Assembly (NCBI GenBank): GCA_029838215.1
Contig: JALGVI010000013.1
Location: forward strand, 1-44,921
Length of the DNA: 44,921 nt
DNA from: Candidatus Helarchaeota archaeon
GTDB lineage: Archaea > Asgardarchaeota > Lokiarchaeia > Helarchaeales > RDOG01
Direction: 5' to 3'
The notes under the pieces: generated by a model
Databases searched by the model: none
What the model saw: the letters and a program-made list of their open reading frames with translations, nothing else
What the model was told of the DNA's origin: nothing
Shown: positions 36,301-44,610 of the stretch, piece after piece
Layout of the letters: every line of letters starts with the position of its first letter
How positions within the stretch are numbered: position 1 is the first letter of the stretch
Program-made: the position numbers and the translations under genes

Positions 36301-38481
36301 TGAATCACTTCCATTCAACCAGACCCAAGATTGTCCCAGTCTCAGGTTACTGATGTTGAGATTTTCAAGATCCAAGTTAGAGAAAGAATATAGATTTAGA
36401 TTTGTAATATTGTATACGTTTTTAACCGAACCTGAAACGTATTCGGTACTGGAACTGGAACCAAAGGTCAGCGAGGTTGAATCGCCAGTACTCGTCATGT
36501 GGACGTTCGTTATGTTAAAATTTGTGTTGTCACGTATGGTCATATACGATATGCCATAGACATCGTGTATTTCCGCCGTAGTGTTCAATCTCAAATATAT
36601 GCTTTCAGTTACATTTGAACGTAAAACTGTGAGGTTAACGTTTCCATAAGAATCAATCATGTCAGTAACAAAAGAATCAGATATAAAAATAGTGACATTT
36701 TGATTGTTAGAATATGTATTGGGTTTGATATTTTTAAATTCAGAATTTTGAATTGTTGCACTTGCATTATGATAAATTCCGATTTCAAGGGACGTGGTGG
36801 AATTATTCATGTTGAATTTAGAGTCGTGATTGCCATACACGTAAATAGAACCTGCTTCGACACCTTCGTCGTTACAGTTTTCAATCGAAAGCCTACTATA
36901 CGAATAGAGAGTTGAACAAATTATTGTAGAATTGACATAAAATAAATTTGCTTCAGTCCCGGTTTCATCATACCAAACACCAGCACAAATATACCCATCT
37001 TTAAGATTAGACAATGTTGAGTTTAGAAAATACAAGGAACTATTTTCCCGAGCATCACAGGTGAAAGATGTTCCATTGAAACCGTCAAAAACCATTTTAC
37101 TATCGCCAAATAGTTCAAGTTGAAAGGAATTGGGCGTGTTTGAATTATTCAAGTATAATGAAGAATTATCATAGAGTCTTAATCTCTTAAAATCTCCGCC
37201 TATTGTGGCGTTGTAAAGAGTGCCTGAACTAAAATTGAATAAATCCATAAAAGAAATTTGACTTTCCTTGATTTCCATGGTCGCATTGTTTTTGGCGCAG
37301 ATGTAATTAATTTTCGAGTTTCTTGAAACGTTAAGAAATGTCATCGGACCATCCAAGTAGATGTTTCCGTCCATTTGAGTGGAATTTGTGATTGTAATCT
37401 TGCGGTTCGCATCAGATAAATAAGATGGTAAATCAAGCCTCGTGAATGTCGTGTTTTCGATTGTAATGGACAAGTTTTTTTCAAGAGCTAGATTCAAGTG
37501 AAGGGTAGAATTTAAAACGGTAATATTTGAATTCATGTCATATATTCCATTCATGTATACATTTACTTGAGAAGCAGTCGAATTTAACTCATCAATGATA
37601 ACTTCGTTGTTTTCGTGAAGATTAATATTTCCTCCATATTTGAAAGTGTCACGTAAAATGGAGAGTGTTGCATTATCATAACTAAATGAACGGAAAGAAA
37701 TGCCAAACGAGTTATTATAGAAAGACATACTTGCATTTCCCCAGTTTTCAAATTTGGAACTTTGAGTTTTCACTTCTCCACACGAATCCAAAACAAAAGA
37801 ACTGTCATTGTAAAAAAAGTTTTCCCATATGTTCACGTTATTTATTTTTGTTTCATATAATGTCACGTTAGCTTCATTGAATGCACAAAATCCAGTCGTA
37901 AATTCATTGAATGTTACATTTTCAAGATACACCACGGCATTATCACGCACAACGGGTTGAGTCATGAAATCATCAAAAGACGTATTAATACAATGAAAGA
38001 ATGCATCACCGGTTATTTCAAAAAGCCCTAAGTGTTCGATGTTGGTACCATTAGTGCAGGTCAGGCTTGAATTATCTGTTACTTGGAGGTAACCTGATGC
38101 ACCACTTGTTTTTATGGTTGAATCGTTAAAAGTACAAACTCCTCCTTGTTGAACCAAAACATTATCTGCAGAGCAATTAATGAGCCAAGCCATTGCCGTA
38201 TTTTCTACAATAATAAAAACATCACTCAAGGAATTTGATACGGTGCAGTTCCTGAAATAATATTTGCCTGAACTACAGGTTATATTAGTTGTCCAAATTT
38301 TGTCAACGTATGTATCCGCGGAAAGGGCTATCTGAACAGCACTATTATTCGGTGCCTCGGGAGACACGTCCTTTGGGATGAAATTAATAAAAATAAATCC
38401 AGAAAATTGAATAAAGATTGGAAATATCATGAAAAACATCAAAAATAAAATTAGAGTATATCGAAGTTTTGCCTTCATCAT
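33340..38481 (-). CDS. Giant beta-helix surface protein with polytopic C-terminus and zinc ribbons
   Basis: A 1713-aa membrane protein. An N-terminal hydrophobic segment (~7-32) serves as signal. Residues ~50-1010 are short imperfect repeats of the right-handed beta-helix kind (ENVTFNEFTTGF, IENTTFTRLDLP), very rich in Asn, Ser, Thr and N-x-S/T sequons. A fibronectin-III-like region follows (~1015-1120), then more beta domains. Around 1335 a helix enters the membrane, followed by a basic loop and about six more helices. The cytoplasmic end carries two zinc ribbons: CPSCNYVNVQSAQYCVNC and CPHCLSENPIESKYCKDCG. Possible roles are glycan or surface binding with signalling inside. It is convergent with the cupin gene. 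Confidence 0.75.
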   Translation of the reverse strand: MMKAKLRYTLILFLMFFMIFPIFIQFSGFIFINFIPKDVSPEAPNNSAVQIALSADTYVDKIWTTNITCSSGKYYFRNCTVSNSLSDVFIIVENTAMAWLINCSADNVLVQQGGVCTFNDSTIKTSGASGYLQVTDNSSLTCTNGTNIEHLGLFEITGDAFFHCINTSFDDFMTQPVVRDNAVVYLENVTFNEFTTGFCAFNEANVTLYETKINNVNIWENFFYNDSSFVLDSCGEVKTQSSKFENWGNASMSFYNNSFGISFRSFSYDNATLSILRDTFKYGGNINLHENNEVIIDELNSTASQVNVYMNGIYDMNSNITVLNSTLHLNLALEKNLSITIENTTFTRLDLPSYLSDANRKITITNSTQMDGNIYLDGPMTFLNVSRNSKINYICAKNNATMEIKESQISFMDLFNFSSGTLYNATIGGDFKRLRLYDNSSLYLNNSNTPNSFQLELFGDSKMVFDGFNGTSFTCDARENSSLYFLNSTLSNLKDGYICAGVWYDETGTEANLFYVNSTIICSTLYSYSRLSIENCNDEGVEAGSIYVYGNHDSKFNMNNSTTSLEIGIYHNASATIQNSEFKNIKPNTYSNNQNVTIFISDSFVTDMIDSYGNVNLTVLRSNVTESIYLRLNTTAEIHDVYGISYMTIRDNTNFNITNVHMTSTGDSTSLTFGSSSSTEYVSGSVKNVYNITNLNLYSFSNLDLENLNISNLRLGQSWVWLNGSDSLFYTNDTNLGLSSIKMQELSWSELEIERGASFWLHDYFSNNITLRIADDDTTVIVQNCTFPTIDFSNGNNIFVLENSTITSGFTINIGSSVNFTAINSTFYGQEMFLANYLVPNEIQDTIIKGFLWILSGDVRLYNCSIANGGYIWANNEFLTLPPMTVNLQITDSTCEDLRVNSEANVSSENSYFKASSIFDNSTVSFLLCNLTALQASDTAHLTLNWCRVESHDFTTSNLNIENSNILDSAPILEGLPSLITNPSDFLLNWTVNPGLNFSGSISNYTIYRAVTNKTEISPTDSSFQVVGYYEFPNPLLDSNTTFYDPDFSLVPSPLNEKKIWYKVEIADQGNNRANSTLVSTIFQSLKNISAIVVYDRDLTTYDDIPIRIVLTSNDINDDDMPDIDTIILNYSLEFLNGSTFNHVIIPNEEIQDIEYSYTINATNCYKIRFFVFINATDDFQGLNESYDYDSRIFYGDVFLISKPNIQFSDVDRPVGPKFLELDNFTISLLVLDSENYVKNVTLFYKIKTPLIQDPVWIEANFSFDSTNSMFSYTIDQSLLLGAEELEFYIIYFDTADNQYTILGEGDLQPYDIYPAFPTISLTVEQIIVIILGSCIVGAVIGSVYLYFKKRANDETRQEINLMHEKISKFVKATKKKSGKNKSLKDKNLELATQSLLPPNVSHFNFLYGTCFISMIGCTVAASILAWIFHSYEIATIVMIIAMFLALSVHVTWLYRDSKFSIRREHVNLLRMALNMIHPVIFLAITIYTLYIGGQISWIYYYIVQESGTSVPIVIPNIAVIPSIYIKIISLVFSSLIVFTFSVYWDIRKSIHNTSVYKKQNANISVILFTKEELLRRTYSRINMKIIFFLVLLGISLLPLSADGFLLVLPTALAFIGPAFLVFLGFFIVGFFQKSDMDTSGIILEPVKKCPSCNYVNVQSAQYCVNCRTNISPEQHFFDQTTKCPHCLSENPIESKYCKDCGSPLKEPVNPKK

Positions 38482-38702
38482 TCATCACTTCATAAAATTG
38501 ATATATCTTTTTCAATCCTTGCAAAATCAGAAGGAAAAATATATTTGTATTTTTTCAAAAAGAAAAATAAGTATTTAAAATTTTGCAGCTGTAGAACTTT
38601 AGATGGAATTGTAATTGCGATTTCTGATAAAAACTGCGCAATAGATCAATTCTTTGGAGCAAATTCTCCATTAATTAGTCATCATGTATTGATATTTGAC
38701 AC

Positions 38703-39272
38703 TCATTCTTGAAAAAAACGGAGCATTTCGATTCGAGACATTATCGTTCCTATTTGAATTAATTTTTTTGAAATGTCATGCAAGGCAGGGAGAATTTCAT
38801 CTGCGGATTTTATCTCTTTAAAGACCAGAATTATTTCGCCATCACTAATATCGATCATTTCCTTGATTTCTCGTTGAACGCTTCTATACTTTTCATTCAT
38901 CAACTCCTGCGTCATTCTTGCGATTCTTTTTATCAGTTCGGAGTTCTTTCTCTTGCATTCAGAAACAAACTTCATGCCTTTGTCTTCACTTAAGTTGGGT
39001 TCATAAAAAATCGCCATGGTTCCCCTCAATGCAAGAGTCAAAGAAATATTGTCTTCAATTTGGTCTTCATTTATGTTCCAGATTGCGATGTTGATTTTTT
39101 TTCCGTCAATAATGCTTTGATAACGCGTGAATTCGACTTTAACTATTTCGATTGAACAAAAATCCAGCATTTTGAAGTATAAATCATCCGAATAAAGCTC
39201 TCGTAATTCATGACAATATTTCTTGGACAAATATAAAATCTTGTAATGAAATTCATCCAATTTTATCACCAA
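38703..39272 (-). CDS. Possible Ras-fold pseudo-GTPase
   Basis: A 189-aa soluble protein that resembles small Ras/Rab-type GTPases without their catalytic loops. FHYKILYLSKKYCHELREL sits where beta-1 and the P-loop would be, but G-x4-GKS is absent. IDGKKINIAIWNINEDQ matches the Rab beta-2/beta-3 block (DGK-hydrophobic-IWD), with NINEDQ in place of DTAGQE. LALRGTMAIFYEPN matches YRGA...VYD. GEIILVFKEIKSADEI occupies the place of the NKxD strand, with EIKS in its stead. Asgard genomes carry very many small GTPases, making a degenerate member plausible. The call is pattern-based and needs a structure check. Confidence 0.4.
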   Translation of the reverse strand: MVIKLDEFHYKILYLSKKYCHELRELYSDDLYFKMLDFCSIEIVKVEFTRYQSIIDGKKINIAIWNINEDQIEDNISLTLALRGTMAIFYEPNLSEDKGMKFVSECKRKNSELIKRIARMTQELMNEKYRSVQREIKEMIDISDGEIILVFKEIKSADEILPALHDISKKLIQIGTIMSRIEMLRFFQE

Positions 39273-39347
39273 GACAATTGGATCGTGGATGTATGACTTA
39301 AAGATTTCTAATTCGTCATGAAACAGATTAAAAAAATCGAAGAGAAA

Positions 39348-40940
39348 TCAAATGGCAGCTCTGATTTTCTCTCTAAGAAACTTTAAGGCTTCCACGAATT
39401 CGATTTTACTGAACGATAAGAGCGTTGGAACTTTATCATACATCACGTTTTCCTTGATGACTCGATGGACGCCTTGGAAGTACATTATCAGTATTTGGTT
39501 CATGATCTTGTGAGTTGAATCGTTTCCAAATACGAGTCCGTCAATGTGTTTCACTTGGCGCATCATTTGTTCGAGGCTGATGAGATAAATTTCACGCATT
39601 TTATTTGGCATGACAAACCAATCATTTCGATAGGATTTTTTCTTGCCTTTAAGTTGTCCTAATGACATGAAAAACAGCGGGAAAAACATCCCCCGCATTC
39701 TGGCGACTTTACGCATTAATCGAACCGTTTCTTTGAGATCTTCTTCGGTATCTTCCATGCCTACGATAACGGTGCCAGCAGGATAGATGTAATTATCACA
39801 AAGGAGTTTCCATCCCTCTAAAACGACTTCGTGCCAGTCATCGGGTTCGAACGGAGCGGCTTTTAATGGCATCAGATCAATAATTTTTCGCACGGATCCT
39901 GTTTCGATTCCGACTTGTAATGACGTGAATGTATCCGGTCCGAGTCCTATTTCATCTCGTAGTGCTTCGATTTGTTCGGGATTTGCAAGAGCACTGGCAA
40001 GACACGCGTGGGAAAGTCCGACTCTATCAATTTCCTTGAGTTTTTTGATCTCCTGAATTAATTTAACTAAACCCCCACGAGGAACCCAGTCTCCGATTTT
40101 ATTTCCATATCGCAAGCAATCTTCACTTAAAAGACGAACATAATTCTCATTTGCCCAAGCCACCCGTTTTGCTTCCATTTTGATGCGATCTGGGGAGAAC
40201 CAGTGGAATTTTCGGATTGTTGGGTCGCAGAATTTGCACCGTCGATCGCATCCTCGCGAGATTTCAATGATTCCATAATTAGTCGGTTTTTGGATGGGCG
40301 TGACATCTCTTTCGATGTCTTGCAAGAGTTCAATCTTCATGATTTTCGGAAGTTTTTTGCCTTCAAGGACTTTTTTAAATATGTCCACGGCAACAAGGTC
40401 GGCATCTCCAATCACGACAGTATCGATCCCCAATTCATCTTGTTTTTCGGGACGTAACTCAAATTGGCAGGCTCCAGAACCACCTACAATAATGGGTTTT
40501 TCATACTTCCTTAAAGTTCGAATGACTTGCTCGAATTTCATGTAGGTATACGGTTTATTCTGATCAAATTTGGTCTTGACATTGTTTAAAAGTCCTCGAA
40601 ATGTTGCACTAACGGGGCCGAGACCCAAAGGATCCATTGTTGAAACGCCAAAAACTTCAACTTCCTCAACAAGTTTGTCCAATCTTTGAGGAGAAATAAC
40701 CTTGCAATCGATTCCGCCATTAACCAATGTTGCTTCTAACCGTCTCAAACCAAGTGGAGCTCGAATGACTTCACCATTTCCATTTGAAGTCTCGATATTG
40801 GCGAACAGGAGTTTTTCCATCGGATACCGTAAGAGTGTTGGTATCTGAATTCTTGGAATGGATGGTATAAAACCCGTAATGAAGAAACCGGCTTTCGGAT
40901 TTAAGAAATTCGTTTCATCGGCAGTCAAACATACTTGCAA
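39348..40940 (-). CDS. Radical SAM protein with B12-binding-like N-terminal domain
   Basis: A 530-aa radical SAM enzyme. The N-terminal third has the layout of a cobalamin-binding domain (PLGLRRLEATLVNGGIDCKV, FGVSTMDPLGLGPVSATFRG, IIVGGSGACQFEL). The SAM cluster motif is RGCDRRCKFCDPTIRKFHWF (C-x3-C-x2-C). The remaining barrel follows (LQVGIETGSVRKII, VIVGMEDTEEDLKETVRLMR). Such proteins perform methylations or other radical chemistry; the reaction is not evident. The start is TTG 40940; the first methionine after that would remove part of the N-terminal domain. Confidence 0.88.
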   Translation of the reverse strand: MQVCLTADETNFLNPKAGFFITGFIPSIPRIQIPTLLRYPMEKLLFANIETSNGNGEVIRAPLGLRRLEATLVNGGIDCKVISPQRLDKLVEEVEVFGVSTMDPLGLGPVSATFRGLLNNVKTKFDQNKPYTYMKFEQVIRTLRKYEKPIIVGGSGACQFELRPEKQDELGIDTVVIGDADLVAVDIFKKVLEGKKLPKIMKIELLQDIERDVTPIQKPTNYGIIEISRGCDRRCKFCDPTIRKFHWFSPDRIKMEAKRVAWANENYVRLLSEDCLRYGNKIGDWVPRGGLVKLIQEIKKLKEIDRVGLSHACLASALANPEQIEALRDEIGLGPDTFTSLQVGIETGSVRKIIDLMPLKAAPFEPDDWHEVVLEGWKLLCDNYIYPAGTVIVGMEDTEEDLKETVRLMRKVARMRGMFFPLFFMSLGQLKGKKKSYRNDWFVMPNKMREIYLISLEQMMRQVKHIDGLVFGNDSTHKIMNQILIMYFQGVHRVIKENVMYDKVPTLLSFSKIEFVEALKFLREKIRAAI

Positions 40941-41294
40941 TAACCTTCTCTCCTATTTTCACTCTATTTGTTAAAATGAACAAATTCCTTGATTTAATTC
41001 GTTTCCGTAATTCTTGTTATTTTATAGAAGTGAAATAATTCAAGGCGTACTAAAATTTTTGTCGAAATCATATTAAAATCATTGGATTGTGTAATTTATT
41101 AAAAATACATGAATTTTTTATTAAACGAGGTGAAAAAAGTCTGGACCAACACGATAAAACCAAAAAAAAGAAACGCTAAAGGAACATGAGGGTAAAATTA
41201 ATGAAATCTAGCCATTTTTATTAAATAAATGAAAGTGCACAGGGTTTTTATAGAAAATTAATTAGAAAATTAAAAAAATGGAAAAAAAAGGAAT
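40941..41294. other. 354-bp intergenic region, one 26-codon ORF
   Basis: Upstream of the radical SAM gene and downstream of the MaoC-like gene, both on the minus strand. It is very AT-rich and should hold the radical SAM promoter. On the plus strand an ORF from ATG 41109 to TGA 41187-41189 encodes a basic 26-residue peptide (starts MNFLLNEVKKVW), with an internal GTG preceded by ACGAGG. No family is recognisable. Nothing else stands out. Confidence 0.3.
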
Positions 41295-41756
41295 TTATTT
41301 TAACATTAGAATAGTAGCATAGCCGGTCGTGGCGACCTTGCCAGTATTATCGGGGATTCGGACAGCTTTGTCGATGATGACTTCAGTTTTTATCTTGAGA
41401 AATTTCAATTTGCCGTCTTTTTTCGTGAACTTTTCTTCAACGGTTGCCACGGCACTCACGGTATCGCCGATGCATATTGGAGCACGAAATGAGACTTCCT
41501 GTCCTCCATATATACAGCCTGGTCCTGGAAGCTTGGTTCCTAAAACAGCAGATATGAAGGTACAGCTAAGAACACCATGAGCAATGCGCCCTCCAAATTG
41601 CGTTTTTGATGCGTAATCCTCATCTACATGCATCGGGTTGAAATCACCACTGATTCCTGCCATCATCACCAAATCGGTTTCTGTTACGGTTTTAGTGAAA
41701 GAAGCACTTTCACCAACTTCAATAGAATCCCACGTGCGTTCGACATAATTACCCAT
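41295..41756 (-). CDS. MaoC-like (R)-specific enoyl-CoA hydratase
   Basis: A 153-aa single hot-dog-fold protein. The catalytic hydratase-2 motif is present: SGDFNPMHVDEDYASKTQFG followed by GRIAHGVLS, with the Asp and His of the D-x4-H dyad. Members hydrate trans-2-enoyl-CoA to (R)-3-hydroxyacyl-CoA; some are acyl dehydratases of other pathways. The 153-aa length is normal for PhaJ-type proteins. It is not part of an operon here. It is 8 kb from the reductase cluster on the other strand, so a joint pathway is only a guess. Confidence 0.9.
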   Translation of the reverse strand: MGNYVERTWDSIEVGESASFTKTVTETDLVMMAGISGDFNPMHVDEDYASKTQFGGRIAHGVLSCTFISAVLGTKLPGPGCIYGGQEVSFRAPICIGDTVSAVATVEEKFTKKDGKLKFLKIKTEVIIDKAVRIPDNTGKVATTGYATILMLK

Positions 41757-41935
41757 AATTCATCACATTCTCTTATTTTAATTAGAACTCTTCCATGAAA
41801 GAAGAGAATGAAGTATTAAACTAATGCATTTTCAGGTTTTTAAAAAATACGGATTGTCTTTGACTAATAAAAGTCCCGAAAGCTAGGTCGTTCGTGTTAT
41901 GTAGAAAAATGATAGTTCACGGGCAACTTCAATTT

Positions 41936-42015
41936 CATGCTTGAACCATTCACTATTAAATCAGGAATTAGATATCATGCTCGAATATACTGCAAGCATC
42001 GTTTGCATGCTCGAA
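41936..42015. repeat. Three CATGCTYGAA repeats after vapC
   Basis: CATGCTTGAA (41936-41945) and CATGCTCGAA (41976-41985 and 42006-42015) are direct repeats with start-to-start distances of 40 and 30 bp, so all lie on the same face of the helix. They sit 21-100 bp past the vapC stop, in the 279-bp gap before the MaoC-like gene promoter. Related GCATGCAA elements occur upstream of vapB. Confidence 0.5.
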
Positions 42016-42035
42016 ACGCTTTAGAAACCTCTTTT

Positions 42036-42449
42036 TTATGATGAATTTATCGTTCCGATAAGTCCTTTAAAGTGACTATCAAAAGTTGCTAAAAGCGAAC
42101 ACTTAAGTCGCTCGCACTGAGTCAAAATGCTACAATCGGTGAAAGATAAAAATCGTGGAGAATGTCTTTGGAAGAGTTCCCAAGACCTTTGGAAATCGCT
42201 TTCAGTGATTACAGAAACGTGTATTCTGGGACTTTCTAGTACATATCGACCGATTTTAATAGCTAAATCAGGTCTTCTTAATCGTACAAGTACCAAAGTT
42301 ACGAGCTCATCAAATACAAAATTCGACGTGTGAATAATACCAAATTCATTTTTCAAAAATCGCTTCATCCAATCTAATGAGATCTCGTGATTTTTATCGG
42401 ATCGGTTCTTTAAAGCCAAAATAAATCCAGTATCAAGAAATACTGCCAT
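42036..42449 (-). CDS. vapC: VapC-type PIN-domain ribonuclease toxin
   Basis: A 137-aa PIN-domain endoribonuclease, toxin half of a type II pair. The acidic active-site residues are visible: Asp6 (VFLDTGF), Glu in FVFDELVTLVL, Asp in SFTDCSIL and Asp in ATFDSHF. The protein is full length, in contrast to the remnant at 9383. Its ATG follows the antitoxin TAA with no gap, so the two are translationally coupled. The RNA target cannot be read from sequence. Confidence 0.88.
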   Translation of the reverse strand: MAVFLDTGFILALKNRSDKNHEISLDWMKRFLKNEFGIIHTSNFVFDELVTLVLVRLRRPDLAIKIGRYVLESPRIHVSVITESDFQRSWELFQRHSPRFLSFTDCSILTQCERLKCSLLATFDSHFKGLIGTINSS

Positions 42450-42728
42450 TTATGTGGCTCCTTTATCCTCATACAAATATTTATCAACATTTTCAGACAA
42501 GTCAGGGATACCAAAATCAAAACTTTCTTCCAGACATAACCAAGCTATATCTTTTTCCAATGGAACGGTTTCTTCATCCAGGATTATGCCTTCCGATGCG
42601 GCTGCATCTTCAATGATCTTGCCAATCAAGTCTTTTTTTGAAATTTTTTTACCGCGTAATAGAAGGACCGCAATCAATCGATCCAATAATTCAACATGTT
42701 TTTTACTAACTCTAATACTGCTCATCAT
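42450..42728 (-). CDS. vapB: VapB-like antitoxin of the intact pair
   Basis: A 92-aa protein preceding the PIN toxin. The N-terminus (SSIRVSKKHVELLDRLIAVL) fits a ribbon-helix-helix-type DNA-binding segment. An acidic C-terminus (CLEESFDFGIPDLSENVDKY) would wrap the toxin. ATG 42728 (or 42725) is preferred to a start at 42767, because the GCATGCAA repeats and a TATA-like stretch (AAATATTTTATC on the minus strand, ~42743-42754) would then lie upstream in the promoter rather than inside the gene. It does not resemble the AbrB-type antitoxin at 9513. Confidence 0.75.
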   Translation of the reverse strand: MMSSIRVSKKHVELLDRLIAVLLLRGKKISKKDLIGKIIEDAAASEGIILDEETVPLEKDIAWLCLEESFDFGIPDLSENVDKYLYEDKGAT

Positions 42729-42755
42729 CGACACTTCGATTAGATAAAATATTTG

Positions 42756-42788
42756 GCATGCAAGCATTCAATTCAACATTGCATGCAA
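42756..42788 (-). promoter_or_regulatory. GCATGCAA direct repeats, candidate vapBC operator
   Basis: GCATGCAA occurs at 42756-42763 and again at 42781-42788, spaced 25 bp, each containing the palindrome GCATGC. They sit just upstream of the TATA-like stretch for vapB. Ribbon-helix-helix antitoxins bind such short repeats to repress their own promoter, so this is a plausible operator. Confidence 0.45.
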
Positions 42789-42979
42789 AGATCCATCATT
42801 AAAGTCCAATGAAATTAAATTCAAAAAAGTCTTTCGGAAATAAACAAGAATGATTTAAAACCGGTAATCATGAATTTGTTTATCAACCGAGAACGACATA
42901 TTTGATCAAAGTAATTAACTATTTGAAGTAGAAAATAATTCATTCCAAGTTAATAAATAGTTCAAGTCAGGGGACAAGG

Positions 42980-44491
42980 ATGCCCGAGTCTAAGGTCGAT
43001 TCCAGAAATAAATTGAATGCGTTATCGGGAAAGGAATGGATTATTAGCACGAGAAGCGTTTGGTTGGCTTCAGATTATGATTTGGACCAGACAATCCCAC
43101 CAATGGAGCGTTTTTTAAAGAAAAGCGTGTTGTTTTTTTCCAAACCGAATCAGAATGTTTATTGTCCCCACGAATGGAAGGATCTCAAAAAGACATGTGA
43201 AGAGCTCAATCGAAATTATTACGAGACAGGGGAATTTGAAGAAATTAACCTGATGATGATGGCGCCCGGCATTTCACGTGAGATGCATCCTAAAAATCTT
43301 GTTTTTTTTAGAAATTTTTCCCATGACTTTGCAAGATATCGAGATATTCTCAAGAATAGAGGGTATTTTTTAATCCACGTGAAGAATTTTCATGATTCCG
43401 AAACAAATTGCTTCTTCCCTCACCATCTTTATATCACGCAACGCGTGATAGAAGGGGGATTCACGTTAAAGGGGCAAATAATTTGGGTTCCCGACAAAGA
43501 CTCATCTCTACAAATCATTAATGAACACGTGTTAGTATTCCGTAAAGAAGAAAAAAAAGAAAGAAATCCGTATTTGCATTTAAATTTAGAACCTGCGATA
43601 AGAAATGCAAGAGAAAAGGCATTTTCAGCCATATCCAGTTATGTGGTGAGTAAGGCTCCACCTCGTGATAGTTATAAAGCACAGCACCCTGCAACGTTCT
43701 CCGAAGATGACGTTCTATATTTGTTAAGAGCGCTTTTAAAAACACCTGAAAAGAGCAATGTCTTGGATCCATTTTGTGGCGTTGGAAGCACGTTATTGGC
43801 TTGTTCCCGTTTCGGCTCGACAGGGTGGGGAATTGAATTAACGCCAAAATGGGTGGATTTGACGCGAAAGCGTCTTGAAAAATTTCAAGTGGCACATGAA
43901 CCGTTCACGGGTTTATCAGAATTGAATCTTGAAGAATTAATGACACGAAAGAAAAAATCAAATACACAGGTTCTCATCCAAGGAGACGCGGGTGACATTC
44001 TTCCCATGCTTTCAAATGATTTTTTTGACTTGCTCGTAACCAGTCCGCCTTATTGGAAGATCTTGAACAAAAAAATAGACCATAAAACGAGAAAAGAACG
44101 AGTCCAGAAGGGTCTAGAAACGAGATACACGCATCAAGATACAGATGAGACATTTGAAAAAGACTTGGCAAACCTACCTCGTTATCTTGATCCCGAAGAT
44201 ATTACGAATCCCGACACGTTCTTAGGAAGAATGCACGGAATTTTTAAGAATTGTCATGCGAAATTGAAGAAGGGAGCACGTGCATGCGTGATAGTGTCGG
44301 ATTTCAGGGATGGCAGCAATTTTTACTTCTACCACGGAGATATAGCCTTGATCTTACAGGATGTCGGGTTCGATTTCCTAGGACTTACGATTTTGCATCA
44401 AAACAATAAAAATTTATATCCTTATGGGTATCCATATGCTTTCGTTTCGAACATCCATCACCAAAACATTTTAATCATGGAAAAATCTTAG
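42980..44491 (+). CDS. Solitary DNA methyltransferase with duplicated catalytic layout
   Basis: A 503-aa SAM-dependent DNA methylase of the N4/N6 family. Residues ~1-210 look like the target half of a beta-class enzyme (RGYFLIHVKNF, EGGFTLKGQIIWVP, NEHVLVFRKEE), but the expected TSPPY motif reads MMAPGISREM. The SAM-binding motif follows: NVLDPFCGVGSTLLACSRFG with WGIELTPKWV. A second target half begins with LLVTSPPYWKILN, typical of N4-cytosine methylases. Thus one SAM site is flanked by one degenerate and one intact catalytic motif. No restriction endonuclease is adjacent, so an epigenetic or mismatch-type role is as likely as restriction. An AGGGGACAAGG stretch precedes ATG 42980. Confidence 0.8.
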   Translation: MPESKVDSRNKLNALSGKEWIISTRSVWLASDYDLDQTIPPMERFLKKSVLFFSKPNQNVYCPHEWKDLKKTCEELNRNYYETGEFEEINLMMMAPGISREMHPKNLVFFRNFSHDFARYRDILKNRGYFLIHVKNFHDSETNCFFPHHLYITQRVIEGGFTLKGQIIWVPDKDSSLQIINEHVLVFRKEEKKERNPYLHLNLEPAIRNAREKAFSAISSYVVSKAPPRDSYKAQHPATFSEDDVLYLLRALLKTPEKSNVLDPFCGVGSTLLACSRFGSTGWGIELTPKWVDLTRKRLEKFQVAHEPFTGLSELNLEELMTRKKKSNTQVLIQGDAGDILPMLSNDFFDLLVTSPPYWKILNKKIDHKTRKERVQKGLETRYTHQDTDETFEKDLANLPRYLDPEDITNPDTFLGRMHGIFKNCHAKLKKGARACVIVSDFRDGSNFYFYHGDIALILQDVGFDFLGLTILHQNNKNLYPYGYPYAFVSNIHHQNILIMEKS

Positions 44492-44610
44492 AAAAAGACC
44501 AAGATTCATGTAAGAAATCGAAGCAAAAACATAAGTAACATGCAAAGAAATTAGTCGTGAATTCAATTCTTATAAAAATCCCGTGATTAATTAAATCTCA
44601 AGAGGGGATC

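Noticed and set aside
9383..42449. The two vapBC loci as duplicates of each other
   Set aside because: The antitoxins belong to different types (AbrB-like versus ribbon-helix-helix-like) and the toxins differ after the first Asp motif.
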